Shown here: positions 6,541 to 14,316 of the stretch, piece by piece
Numbering within the stretch: position 1 is the stretch's first letter
How the letters are laid out: every line of letters begins with the position of its first letter
Assembly (NCBI GenBank): GCA_045606465.1
Contig: JAZURZ010000041.1
Coordinates: forward strand, 1-17,410
Reading direction: 5' to 3'
Length of the DNA stretch: 17,410 bases
DNA from: CAKSQL01 sp045606465
GTDB lineage: Bacteria > Bacillota > Clostridia > UBA1381
Made by a program: the position numbers and the translations under genes
The notes under the pieces: generated by a model
What the model saw: the letters and a program-made list of their open reading frames with translations, nothing else
Told to the model about the DNA's origin: nothing
Databases searched by the model: none

Positions 6541-6789
6541 TTATTTTCTATCGGTTAAAAATTCATTAACTTCCACAAGTATAATATCCTCTCCCATTGT
6601 GACAATATTTTTCCAAGGAATTATATATTCCTTTCTTTTTAAATAATCCACCAAATTTTTTCTTTTGGGAACAATTATAGAATGAATAACACCATTTTCA
6701 TAATCTATATCCAGATCTCTCACAAATCCAAGACGTTCGGCAGTTTTGGCATTTACTACTTCACGCTTTGAAAGCTCCTTCATGCTCAA
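6541..6789 (-). CDS. YlmC/YmxH-family PRC-barrel protein
   Basis: An 82-residue PRC-barrel protein of the YlmC/YmxH family, common in endospore formers and often annotated as sporulation-associated; its biochemical role is unknown. The sequence matches the family plan: ELSKREVVNAKTAERLGFV, DLDIDYENGVIHSIIVP, a basic stretch RKNLVDYLKRKE, then YIIPWKNIVTMGEDIILVEV. Two starts are possible. TTG at 6789 lies 6 nt after the GGGGG ribosome site; ATG at 6783 lies 12 nt after it and fits the family N-terminus better. The ribosome site overlaps a 13-bp stem formed with sequence just after the MATE stop. It lies 68 nt downstream of the MATE gene and may be co-transcribed. Confidence 0.88.
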   Translation of the reverse strand: MSMKELSKREVVNAKTAERLGFVRDLDIDYENGVIHSIIVPKRKNLVDYLKRKEYIIPWKNIVTMGEDIILVEVNEFLTDRK

Positions 6790-6797
6790 AAAAATCC

Positions 6798-6848
6798 CCC
6801 TTTTTATGCAAATTTATTTCCTATTCATATAATTATGCATAAAAAGGG
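6798..6848 (-). promoter_or_regulatory. Hairpin covering the ribosome site of the ylmC-like gene
   Basis: A perfect 13-bp stem (6798-6810 with 6836-6848) with a 25-nt A/T-rich loop fills the MATE-ylmC gap. On the minus strand its 3' arm ends in the GGG that forms most of the GGGGG ribosome site. No T tract follows in a terminator position, so translation control is likelier than termination. Confidence 0.45.
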
Positions 6849-6857
6849 AGAAAATTA

Positions 6858-8210
6858 TTAAATTTTGACCACAGTCTGAAGTTTTTTTACAGCATGCTTA
6901 TATACTCCAAACAACACAAAGAATGTGAGTGCCCAGGAAATAGGATATATTATGTATAGCATTTTAAGCATTGGGAAAAAACTGAACACTGTGTATATCC
7001 ACAAAATTCTAAGTATGCAAACTCCCAGCAAAACTATAATCATAGGAAGCAACGAATAAGAAAATCCCCTCAGAATTCCCTGCATTACGTCCATAATTCC
7101 ACACAAAAAATATGGAGCACAAACAAACATAAGTCTTATCGTACCGACCGCCACAACCTCGGCGTCAGAGGAATAAATTGACAAAACGGGTTTTGCGAAC
7201 AAACACACAATGCCACCAAGTAAAATTCCCACTGCACTCACTAATCCAAGGCAATAAAACGTCCCCTTTTTTATTCTTTCAAAATTTTTCACTCCAAAAT
7301 TTTGTGCAGTAAATGTAACAGCTGCATGATGCACTGCATTCATGGCAGCATACACAAAGCCCTCTGCATTAACTGCTGCGGAATTTGCTGCAACCACAAT
7401 TGTGCCAAAGGAATTTATCGAGGATTGTATAATCACATTTGAAAAGGAAAAAAGTGAGCCCTGAATTCCCGCAGGCAAGCCTACAAATACAATGTTATAA
7501 AACTCGCGGCGGTATATTCTTAATTTTTCCAAAACAAGTCTGTATGCAGAATCAGATTTTACAAGGCAGACTATAACCATCACTGCAGAACAAAACTGAG
7601 ATATAGCAGTTGCAAGCGCAACCCCTGCCACATCCATTTTAAATGCTATAACAAATATAAGATTTAAGATGACATTAACAACTCCTGATATGGTAAGAAA
7701 ATACAACGGACGTCTGGTGTCCCCCACCGCCCTCAAAATGGCACTTCCGAAATTATAAAGTGCAGTTGCAGGAACACCAACAAAATATATGCGCACATAA
7801 AGTGCTGCTTTATCTATTACATCATCAGGCGTACCCATTGCAACAAGCATCGACTCTGCCAAAACAAACCCTGCTATTGCAAAAATCACTCCTCCGATAA
7901 GACCAATCATTATCGATGTATGAGTTGCCCGAAAGAGCATATCCTCATCATTAGTTCCATATGCTTTTGATATAAGAACATTTGCACCCGACGAAAGACC
8001 CACAAAAATATTTATAAAAAGATGAGTTAAAGATGTGGTTGAGCCCACAGCCGCAAGGGATTCTTTCCCTGCAAATTTACCCACAACCACTACGTCCGCC
8101 GCATTATACAAAAGCTGAAGCATACCAGACAGTATTAAGGGCAGGCAAAACATAAGTATCGGCATCATAATTTTACCTTTAGTGAAATTTATTTCATGGT
8201 TTTTTATCAT
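6858..8210 (-). CDS. MATE-family multidrug/metabolite exporter
   Basis: A 450-residue, 12-helix membrane protein of the MATE family (two MatE domains, NorM/DinF-like), exporting cationic or organic compounds by Na+ or H+ antiport. The N-terminal FTKGKIMMPILMFCLPLILSG, then LLYNAADVVVVGKFAG, and the mid-protein repeat GLPAGIQGSLFSFSNVIIQS are typical. Helix pairs repeat across the two halves. Length is normal. GAGG lies about 9 nt before the ATG, and a promoter lies at 8267-8295. The ylmC-like gene follows on the same strand. The substrate is not predictable from sequence. Confidence 0.93.
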   Translation of the reverse strand: MIKNHEINFTKGKIMMPILMFCLPLILSGMLQLLYNAADVVVVGKFAGKESLAAVGSTTSLTHLFINIFVGLSSGANVLISKAYGTNDEDMLFRATHTSIMIGLIGGVIFAIAGFVLAESMLVAMGTPDDVIDKAALYVRIYFVGVPATALYNFGSAILRAVGDTRRPLYFLTISGVVNVILNLIFVIAFKMDVAGVALATAISQFCSAVMVIVCLVKSDSAYRLVLEKLRIYRREFYNIVFVGLPAGIQGSLFSFSNVIIQSSINSFGTIVVAANSAAVNAEGFVYAAMNAVHHAAVTFTAQNFGVKNFERIKKGTFYCLGLVSAVGILLGGIVCLFAKPVLSIYSSDAEVVAVGTIRLMFVCAPYFLCGIMDVMQGILRGFSYSLLPMIIVLLGVCILRILWIYTVFSFFPMLKMLYIIYPISWALTFFVLFGVYKHAVKKLQTVVKI

Positions 8211-8266
8211 AATTTTGTGCCTCTTTTCTTATATCTGCTGAATTTGGAGTGTCTTTTCTAAGGGAT

Positions 8267-8295
8267 ATATTATCATATTTTTTTTGCAATTTCAA
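8267..8295 (-). promoter_or_regulatory. Promoter of the MATE gene
   Basis: On the minus strand, TTGAAA (8295-8290), 17 nt, then TAATAT (8272-8267), preceded by TGA as an extended -10. Predicted start is near 8260, about 50 nt upstream of the ATG. Confidence 0.55.
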
Positions 8296-8380
8296 GGCTT
8301 TACAAACAAAAAGATATGACATTTTCACCGAATGGCAAGCATCTTTTTTGTGTAATATACATGAATTATTTGACTTGTGA

Positions 8381-8409
8381 TTGATATTTACTATTATGTA
8401 TAGTATAAT
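8381..8409 (+). promoter_or_regulatory. Promoter of the CorC/HlyC-type gene
   Basis: TTGATA (8381-8386), 17 nt, then TATAAT (8404-8409). Predicted start is near 8416. A second weaker pair, TTGACT (8370-8375) with TATTAT (8392-8397), lies just upstream. Either gives a leader of about 220 nt or more. Confidence 0.7.
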
Positions 8410-8415
8410 AAATGA

Positions 8416-8634
8416 GATAAAATTTTTGAAAGATGGTGTTTTTCTATAATGTGTGATAAATGCAGCGAGGGCGACAGTGACCCTTTGAGTTGTGTATGCA
8501 CAAAGCCAAAAAATATCTTTATATATAAATGGTGGCATAGTCTGCTCCTGTGATTTATAAAGGGGGAGGCTGTGCCTTTTTGCGTTGTTTTTAAAAGCAA
8601 TCTTTAAAGAAAAAAATCGGAGGTTTACTTTATC
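8416..8634 (+). ncRNA. Long structured leader of the CorC/HlyC-type gene, candidate cis-regulatory RNA
   Basis: A roughly 220-nt leader without a recognised riboswitch. A closing stem pairs AUAAAUGCAG (8456-8465) with CUGU-G-AUUUAU (8548-8558) through 10 bp with one bulged G. Inside it are AGGG/CCCU (about 8468-8484), UUGUG/CACAA around a UAUG loop (about 8490-8503), and UAUGC/GCAUA (8495-8499 with 8535-8539) as an alternative. After the closing stem, AGGC/GCCU (8567-8577), extended by G-U pairs and followed by a U-rich stretch, could be an expression platform. CUCC (8545-8548) could pair with GGAG (8565-8568) and compete. A 34-codon cysteine-rich frame (8449-8553) overlaps the same segment. 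Confidence 0.4.
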
Positions 8635-9972
8635 ATGAGCACTGTTATATGGCAGTTAATTTTACAAATTTTTCTTATATTTCTTAACGCAATTTTTGCA
8701 CTTGCTGAAATTGCAATAATTTCCATGAATGACAACAAGCTTGCAAAGCTTGCCTCTCAGGGTGACAAGCGTGCAATCCGTCTTGCCGCACTTACTTCTC
8801 AGCCTGCAAAATTTCTTGCTACAATTCAGGTGGCAATTACCCTTTCAGGCTTTTTGGGCAGTGCTTTTGCAGCAGACAATTTTTCTGATTTAATTACCAA
8901 TGCACTTATAAATGCAGGAGTGCCTATTCCCACTGCAACCCTTAACGGAATATCGGTTGTTGTAATAACATTAATTCTTTCATATTTTACTTTGGTTTTT
9001 GGCGAGCTTGTTCCAAAAAGAGTTGCTATGAAAAATGCAGAGGCTCTTGCTCTTAAAATTTCTTCGCTTATAAGCTTTATTTCACATATTTTTGCCCCCA
9101 TTGTTTGGTTTTTGACCATTTCAACAAATGGAATTTTACGACTTTTAAACATCGACCCTGAAAGTGACGACGAAGAGGTCACCGAAGAAGAAATAAGAAT
9201 GATGGTTGACGCAGGCAGTGAAAAGGGTGCCATTGACATAGAAGAAAAGGAAATAATACAAAACGTATTTGAATTTGATGACCTTACTGCCGCTGAAATA
9301 TCCACGCATCGAACTGAGGTTTCTCTATTATGGCTTGAAGAAACCCCTGATCAATGGGAGCATACCATTCACGAAAGCCGACATTCCATATATCCGATAT
9401 GTGACGAAAGCGTAGATAAAATCGTGGGCATATTAAATGCCAAGGACTACTTCCGACTCAAGGATAAATCCAAAGAAAATATATTAAAAAACGCAGTTAA
9501 ACCTGCCTATTTTGTTCCCGAGAGCATAAAGGCAGATATACTTTTTAAAAATATGAAAACAAGCGGAAATAATTTTGCTCTTGTAATTGACGAGTACGGA
9601 GGCATGAGCGGAATTATTACCATGAACGACCTTGTTCAGCAGTTGGTCGGAGATTTCGACAATGAAAATCCTGCTGATAGTGAAGAAGAAATTGAACGTA
9701 TTGATTCAAAAACATGGAAAATAAAAGGCTCTGCTCCCATTGACGATGTTGTCAAGCAGCTGGGAGTGAATATTCCCGAAGACGACTATGATACCTTTGG
9801 TGGCTTTGTCTTTGACGCATATGGCTCGGTACCCGACGATGGAGAGAATTTTGAAATTGATGCAGAAGACCTTCACATACGCACCCTTGAAATAAAAGAC
9901 CATCGTCTTATAAAGGCAATTGTGTGTATCATCGACCCACACTCAGAAACCGAGGAAGAAATGGAAGACTAA
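8635..9972 (+). CDS. HlyC/CorC (CNNM-type) transporter with CBS domains
   Basis: A 445-residue membrane protein. An N-terminal DUF21/CNNM domain (about 1-185, with FFALAEIAI-like FALAEIAIISM and the conserved GELVPKRVA) is followed by an acidic linker (PESDDEEVTEEEIRMMV). A CBS pair comes next (about 200-330; RHSIYPICDES and FALVIDEYGGMSGIITMND). The C-terminal CorC_HlyC domain (about 345-435) includes DYDTFGGFVFD. Such proteins are often annotated hemolysin, but are best understood as Mg2+ (and related cation) efflux or transport proteins gated by nucleotide-binding CBS domains. GGAGG lies 11 nt before the ATG. The gene is monocistronic, with a long structured leader and its own terminator. 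Confidence 0.93.
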   Translation: MSTVIWQLILQIFLIFLNAIFALAEIAIISMNDNKLAKLASQGDKRAIRLAALTSQPAKFLATIQVAITLSGFLGSAFAADNFSDLITNALINAGVPIPTATLNGISVVVITLILSYFTLVFGELVPKRVAMKNAEALALKISSLISFISHIFAPIVWFLTISTNGILRLLNIDPESDDEEVTEEEIRMMVDAGSEKGAIDIEEKEIIQNVFEFDDLTAAEISTHRTEVSLLWLEETPDQWEHTIHESRHSIYPICDESVDKIVGILNAKDYFRLKDKSKENILKNAVKPAYFVPESIKADILFKNMKTSGNNFALVIDEYGGMSGIITMNDLVQQLVGDFDNENPADSEEEIERIDSKTWKIKGSAPIDDVVKQLGVNIPEDDYDTFGGFVFDAYGSVPDDGENFEIDAEDLHIRTLEIKDHRLIKAIVCIIDPHSETEEEMED

Positions 9973-9994
9973 TACTTTTTCAATATATTTCTTC

Positions 9995-10054
9995 GGGGTA
10001 TTGTAATTTTAAATCGTTAATATCTTTTAAATTTACAATACCCCATTATTTTTT
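9995..10054 (+). terminator. Terminator of the CorC/HlyC-type gene
   Basis: A 19-bp stem with one mismatch (9995-10013 with 10026-10044) and a 12-nt loop, then ATTATTTTTT. It begins 23 nt after the stop codon. Confidence 0.88.
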
Positions 10055-10144
10055 CACGCTAAAAATCATATCTTTAATAAAAATTCAATTTTTATGTTTT
10101 TTATTCTCTTAAATGAAAAATCCCACAAAAAAATCCTGCTTTTC

Positions 10145-10182
10145 GTCCGCGAGGCTACGGATTTTAAAAAAATTCTGCGGAC
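10145..10182 (+). promoter_or_regulatory. Hairpin just upstream of the rho ribosome site
   Basis: GTCCGC (10145-10150) pairs with GCGGAC (10177-10182), extended by a G-U pair, around an A/T-rich 26-nt interior. It is the most GC-rich short segment of the 10055-10200 gap and ends next to the AAAGAAAGG ribosome site. No clear sigma-A promoter was seen between it and the preceding terminator. Confidence 0.35.
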
Positions 10183-10200
10183 TAAAGAAAGGTTAATATT

Positions 10201-11523
10201 ATGTCAGACGAAATTTTATTAGAAAGAAAAACCAAAGAGGAACTAAAGCAAATTGCATCAGGCTTAGGAATTTTAAAAACTTCTTCTTTAAAAAAATCAG
10301 AGCTTATTGAAGAAATCGAAAAAATGCGTTCTTTTGCAGAAAATCAGACAGAAAAAACAACTAAAGAGCCTCAAGGCTCTCAGCGCTCCTCCCAACGTGA
10401 AACAAAAGAAATAAGCGGCGTTTTGGAAATTTTATCCGATGGCTTTGGATTTTTGCGTGTCGAGGGTTATCGCCCATGCGAAGGAGATATTTATGTTTCG
10501 CCAACCCAGATACGCAGACTAAGGCTCAGAATGGGAGATTTTATTGTAGGGGATACACGTCCATCTGATAATGACGAGGATAAATACTCCGCACTTATTT
10601 ATGTAAAGACTATAAATGGGTTGCCTGTCGATGCTGCTTTTAAAAGAAAAAATTTTGAAAAGCTTACTCCAATATATCCTAATGAAAAACTCACCCTTGA
10701 CACAAAAAGCACTCAGGATTTTTCCTCAAGAATTCTTGACCTTGTTTCCCCAATCGGAAAGGGACAGCGTGGCATGATTGTGGCTCCCCCAAAAGCAGGA
10801 AAAACAACCCTTATAAAACAAATTGCAAAATCTATTGAAAAAAATCACCCCGATACAAGCCTTATAGTATTGCTCATTGACGAGCGTCCTGAAGAGGTGA
10901 CCGATATAAGACGCTCTATAAAAAGCGAGGTGGTTGCATCCACCTTTGACCAGACTCCCGAAAATCACACACGCATTGCAGAGCTTGTTTTAGAGTATGC
11001 CTCAAGGCTTGTGGAAATGAAAAAAGATGTGGTTATTCTCTTAGACTCCATAACACGCCTTGCAAGAGCCTACAATTTAACTGTAACCCCAACGGGAAGA
11101 ACCCTTTCGGGCGGTCTTGACCCCGATGCACTCTTAAAACCTAAAAAGTTCTTTGGTGCCGCAAGAAATATTGAGGAGGGTGGAAGTCTTACCATACTTG
11201 CAACCGCTTTAGTGGAAACCGGAAGCCGAATGGACGATGTTATCTTCGAGGAATTCAAGGGCACTGGGAACATGGAATTGAAGCTTGACAGGGTTTTACA
11301 GGAGCGTAGAATTTTCCCTGCCATTGACATATTAAAGTCAGGAACCCGACGTGAGGAAACTCTGCTTAGCACAAACGAGCTTTCGGCTGTCTGGGCTCTT
11401 AGAAATGACATGAGCAGAAAAACTCCCTCTGATGCTATGAACTTTCTTTTGCAGTTGATGAGAAATACAAAAGACAATTCCGAGCTTGCACAAATGCTTT
11501 TGAAAAATTATTCAAATTCTTAA
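10201..11523 (+). CDS. rho: Transcription termination factor Rho
   Basis: A 440-residue hexameric RNA helicase/ATPase that binds nascent C-rich RNA and ends transcription. An N-terminal Rho_N helical domain (about 1-45, TKEELKQIASGLGI) is joined by a short polar Gln/Ser/Thr-rich linker to the RNA-binding cold-shock-like domain (about 71-145; SGVLEILSDGFGFLR, DIYVSPTQIRRL). The ATPase domain has Walker A VAPPKAGKTT (about 194-203), Walker B VVILLDSITRLARA (about 277-290), the Q-loop region SGGLDPDALLKPKKFFGAAR, and the R-loop and arginine-finger region near ETGSRMDDVIFEEFKGTGN. Length is close to E. coli Rho, without the large insert seen in actinobacteria. All catalytic motifs appear intact. 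Confidence 0.97.
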   Translation: MSDEILLERKTKEELKQIASGLGILKTSSLKKSELIEEIEKMRSFAENQTEKTTKEPQGSQRSSQRETKEISGVLEILSDGFGFLRVEGYRPCEGDIYVSPTQIRRLRLRMGDFIVGDTRPSDNDEDKYSALIYVKTINGLPVDAAFKRKNFEKLTPIYPNEKLTLDTKSTQDFSSRILDLVSPIGKGQRGMIVAPPKAGKTTLIKQIAKSIEKNHPDTSLIVLLIDERPEEVTDIRRSIKSEVVASTFDQTPENHTRIAELVLEYASRLVEMKKDVVILLDSITRLARAYNLTVTPTGRTLSGGLDPDALLKPKKFFGAARNIEEGGSLTILATALVETGSRMDDVIFEEFKGTGNMELKLDRVLQERRIFPAIDILKSGTRREETLLSTNELSAVWALRNDMSRKTPSDAMNFLLQLMRNTKDNSELAQMLLKNYSNS

Positions 11524-11540
11524 AAATTTTTGCTTAACTA

Positions 11541-11569
11541 TTTACAAGCTTTGAAAAAACGTTTATAAT
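11541..11569 (+). promoter_or_regulatory. Sigma-A promoter of the proBA operon
   Basis: TTTACA (11541-11546), 17 nt, then TATAAT (11564-11569), just after the rho stop. Predicted start is near 11576. No T-box or other leader is evident in the 50-nt leader, and no hairpin terminator separates rho from this promoter. Confidence 0.75.
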
Positions 11570-11624
11570 TAATTGTAATTATTTATAAATTTAAGGTTTT
11601 ACCCTAAGAAAGGCAATAAAAATT

Positions 11625-12440
11625 ATGAAGCATATATATGAGGATATTAAAAAATCAAAAAGAATTGTTGTAAAGGTGGGAACCTCTACGCTTACCTATT
11701 CCAATGGCAAAACAAATCTGCAAATTATGGATCGTCTGGCAAGAGTTCTTTCTGACCTGCAAAATCAGGGTAGGGAAATTTTGCTTGTGTCATCAGGCGC
11801 AATAGGCATGGCGGTAGGAAAGCTTGGGCTTTCAAAAAAGCCAGATGAAATAGCAAAAAAGCAGGCAGTTGCCGCAGTAGGGCAATGTGAGCTTATGTAT
11901 CTTTATGACAAGCTCTTTTCAGAGTATAACACAACCGTTGCACAAATTCTTGTAACCGGCGACGACATTGCAGTTCCAAAAAGAAAAAGAAATATGCAAA
12001 ATACTATAAATGAGCTTTTAAGCATGGGAATTATACCAATAGTAAATGAAAATGACAGTGTTTCTGCCGACGAAATAGAAATTGGCGACAATGACAACCT
12101 TTCTGCTCTTGTTGCAGATATGATAAACGCCGATTTGTTAGTTCTTTTTTCTGATATTGACGGGCTTTACACAAGCGACCCTCATTTTCACAAAAACGCA
12201 CAAAAGCTTGACTATGTGCTTGACATTGATGCAATAGAAGCAGCGGCAGGAAGCAGCAGCACAACGCAAGGAACAGGCGGCATGATTACAAAATTAGAAG
12301 CCGCACGCCGCTCAACAGGCGCAGGCATACATATGATAATTGCAAATGGACAAAATATATCCTCACTATATGATATTTTAGATGGAAAACAAGTAGGTAC
12401 ACTTTTTGTTTCTAAGAATTTTACCGAGGTTAAGGAATAA
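11625..12440 (+). CDS. proB: Glutamate 5-kinase, PUA-less
   Basis: A 271-residue gamma-glutamyl kinase; it phosphorylates glutamate as the first step of proline synthesis in the cytoplasm. The amino-acid kinase fold motifs are present: VVKVGTSTLT (15-24), LVSSGAIGMAVGKLGL (about 54-69), PIVNENDSV (about 139-147), GDNDNLSALVA (about 153-163) and LFSDIDGLYTSDP. The protein ends soon after the kinase domain, whereas E. coli ProB (367 residues) carries a C-terminal PUA domain. That domain is absent here. The next gene, proA, starts 12 nt downstream and its ribosome site overlaps this stop, so translation is probably coupled. Confidence 0.96.
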   Translation: MKHIYEDIKKSKRIVVKVGTSTLTYSNGKTNLQIMDRLARVLSDLQNQGREILLVSSGAIGMAVGKLGLSKKPDEIAKKQAVAAVGQCELMYLYDKLFSEYNTTVAQILVTGDDIAVPKRKRNMQNTINELLSMGIIPIVNENDSVSADEIEIGDNDNLSALVADMINADLLVLFSDIDGLYTSDPHFHKNAQKLDYVLDIDAIEAAAGSSSTTQGTGGMITKLEAARRSTGAGIHMIIANGQNISSLYDILDGKQVGTLFVSKNFTEVKE

Positions 12441-12452
12441 AGGAATATAAAA

Positions 12453-13703
12453 ATGACTGAAGAACTTAAAATAAAAGCCACCCTTGCAAAAGAGGCAAGT
12501 TACAAGCTTTCCTCTGTTGATACCAAAACTAAAAATTTAGCACTTTTGGCTATTGCTGATGCTCTGGTTAAAAATTTTAAAAGAATACTCGACGCAAACC
12601 AAAAAGACATTGATGTTGCTTTGAAAAATGGAACACGCAAGGCAATGATAGACCGCCTTACCCTTACCGAGGAAAGAATTTTACAAATTGCAGATGGTGT
12701 AAGAAAGGTTTGTGACCTCCCCGACCCCATTGGCGACATTGTTGATGAATGGGTTCGCCCCAACGGGCTTTTAATTGCCAAAAAGCGTGTACCCATGGGA
12801 GTTATTGCCATAATTTATGAGGCACGCCCCAATGTCACAGTTGATGCTGCAGTTCTTTGTCTTAAAAGCTCAAATGCAGTTATTTTGAGGGGTGGCAGCG
12901 AGGCAATAAATTCTAATATAGAGATTATGAAAATTATGCAGGAGGCGGCATATTCTATGGGCATCCCCGAGGGAAGCCTTGCACTTGTTTGGGACACCAA
13001 AAGGGAAACTGCCATTGAGCTTATGAAAATGAATGGTTACATTGATTTATTGATACCAAGAGGAGGAGCCTCTCTAATCCGCTCGGTAGTGGAAAATGCA
13101 ACCGTTCCGGTAATTGAAACAGCCGCAGGAAATTGTCATGTTTATGTTGATAAAGATGCTGACCCGGACATGGCTCTTTCTGTTTTGTTAAACGCTAAGG
13201 TAAGTCGTCCCTCGGTTTGCAACGCCGCAGAAACACTTCTCATAGATAAAAAAATTGCCCCTGAATTTCTTCCCAGGGCAGTTTTGGCGTTGTCAGATAA
13301 AAATGTTGAAGTACGAGGCTGCACGGAATGTAAAAAGCTTCTTTCTTACATTTTGGAGGCAAACGAGACAGATTGGGCTACCGAGTACAACGACTACATT
13401 ATCTCGGTAAAAATTGTAGATGGCATTGATGAGGCAATATCGCATATCAATAAATATAACACAAAACACTCCGAGGCGATTATTACAAATAATACTCAAA
13501 CTGCCGAAAAATTTTTATCAGAAGTGGATGCGGCTGCAGTTTATGTGAATGCCTCCACACGCTTTACGGATGGCTTTGAGTTTGGCTTTGGTGCAGAAAT
13601 CGGCATCAGCACTCAGAAAATGCATGCAAGAGGTCCTATGGGCTTGGAGCAGCTTACCTCAATAAAGTATATTATAAGAGGAAATGGTCAGATAAGAGAA
13701 TAG
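12453..13703 (+). CDS. proA: Glutamate-5-semialdehyde dehydrogenase
   Basis: A 416-residue gamma-glutamyl phosphate reductase; it uses NADPH to make glutamate-5-semialdehyde, the second step of proline synthesis, and probably receives its unstable substrate directly from ProB. It is an aldehyde-dehydrogenase fold of full family length (E. coli 417). Motifs include PMGVIAIIYEARPNVTVDA, ILRGGSEAINSN, LLIPRGGASLIR, the catalytic Cys256 in SRPSVCNAAETLL, and the C-terminal FGFGAEIGISTQKMHARGP. AAAGGA lies at the proB stop. It is followed after 18 nt by the SLOG gene. The ProC reductase is not in this window. Confidence 0.97.
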   Translation: MTEELKIKATLAKEASYKLSSVDTKTKNLALLAIADALVKNFKRILDANQKDIDVALKNGTRKAMIDRLTLTEERILQIADGVRKVCDLPDPIGDIVDEWVRPNGLLIAKKRVPMGVIAIIYEARPNVTVDAAVLCLKSSNAVILRGGSEAINSNIEIMKIMQEAAYSMGIPEGSLALVWDTKRETAIELMKMNGYIDLLIPRGGASLIRSVVENATVPVIETAAGNCHVYVDKDADPDMALSVLLNAKVSRPSVCNAAETLLIDKKIAPEFLPRAVLALSDKNVEVRGCTECKKLLSYILEANETDWATEYNDYIISVKIVDGIDEAISHINKYNTKHSEAIITNNTQTAEKFLSEVDAAAVYVNASTRFTDGFEFGFGAEIGISTQKMHARGPMGLEQLTSIKYIIRGNGQIRE

Positions 13704-13721
13704 AAAGGCTATGGTATTTTT

Positions 13722-14231
13722 ATGTATGGTAAAACCTGCTGCTTTACAGGGCATCGTCCCGAAAGCTTTTCCTTTTTTTACAACGAGGAGCATCCCGATT
13801 GCGTAAATCTCAAGAAAAAATTAAAAGACGAAATTAAAAAAATGATAACTGAATTTAAGGTTGATTCATTTTTTTGCGGAATGGCACAGGGGACTGATAT
13901 GTGGGCAGCAGAAATAGTTTTGGCTTTTAAAAAAGACTATCCCCATATCAGCCTTACAGCAGTTGTTCCTTTTTTGGGGCAGTCACGCAGTTGGAATTAT
14001 GAGCAGAAAAAAAGGTATCAGACTATTCTTTCTTTGTGTGATAAAAAAATTTTAATTTCCCATCATTACACCCCCTATTGCATGATACAAAGAAATCGCC
14101 ATATGGTGGATATTTCTGATTATGTTCTGGCAGTATGGAATGGCTCTTTGACCGGCGGGACTGCAAAAACTATCCAATATGCAAAAAGCGAAAACAAAGA
14201 AATATTTATTATAAATCCCTCTTGCCTTTAA
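13722..14231 (+). CDS. SLOG-family protein (DUF1273, YpsA-like)
   Basis: A 169-residue protein of the DUF1273/YpsA group in the SLOG (SMF/DprA-LOG) superfamily, a Rossmann-like fold expected to bind nucleotides or nucleotide-derived ligands. Features include the family's opening KTCCFTGHRPESF, a glycine turn CGMAQGTDMWAAEIVL (about 62-78), VVPFLGQSRSWN, and RNRHMVDISDYVLAVWNG..TGGTAKTIQYA (about 124-155). AGAAAGG is about 13 nt before the ATG; an out-of-frame ATG at 13711 is ignored. It is the third gene of the proBA operon. The molecular role is unproven; the B. subtilis relative has been linked to cell division and stress. Confidence 0.9.
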   Translation: MYGKTCCFTGHRPESFSFFYNEEHPDCVNLKKKLKDEIKKMITEFKVDSFFCGMAQGTDMWAAEIVLAFKKDYPHISLTAVVPFLGQSRSWNYEQKKRYQTILSLCDKKILISHHYTPYCMIQRNRHMVDISDYVLAVWNGSLTGGTAKTIQYAKSENKEIFIINPSCL

Positions 14232-14316
14232 AAAAACAGGTATGTTTAAATAAGCTTTATCATAAAATCTAACTAAATAATTGTTGATTTTTTAAAACGA
14301 CAGAATGGAGATTATT

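Noticed and set aside
8194..8600. Minus-strand open frames overlapping the CorC leader and the MATE start
   Set aside because: They lack ribosome sites, look compositionally like translated RNA or intergenic DNA, and conflict with the promoters on both strands.
8416..8634. Known riboswitch (M-box, yybP-ykoY, NiCo, fluoride, c-di-GMP, T-box) in the CorC leader
   Set aside because: The conserved cores of these classes could not be found on either strand by eye; kept only as an unidentified structured leader.
11570..11624. T-box or attenuator before proBA
   Set aside because: The leader is only about 50 nt with no T-box core (GGTGG...CGCG) and no terminator hairpin.
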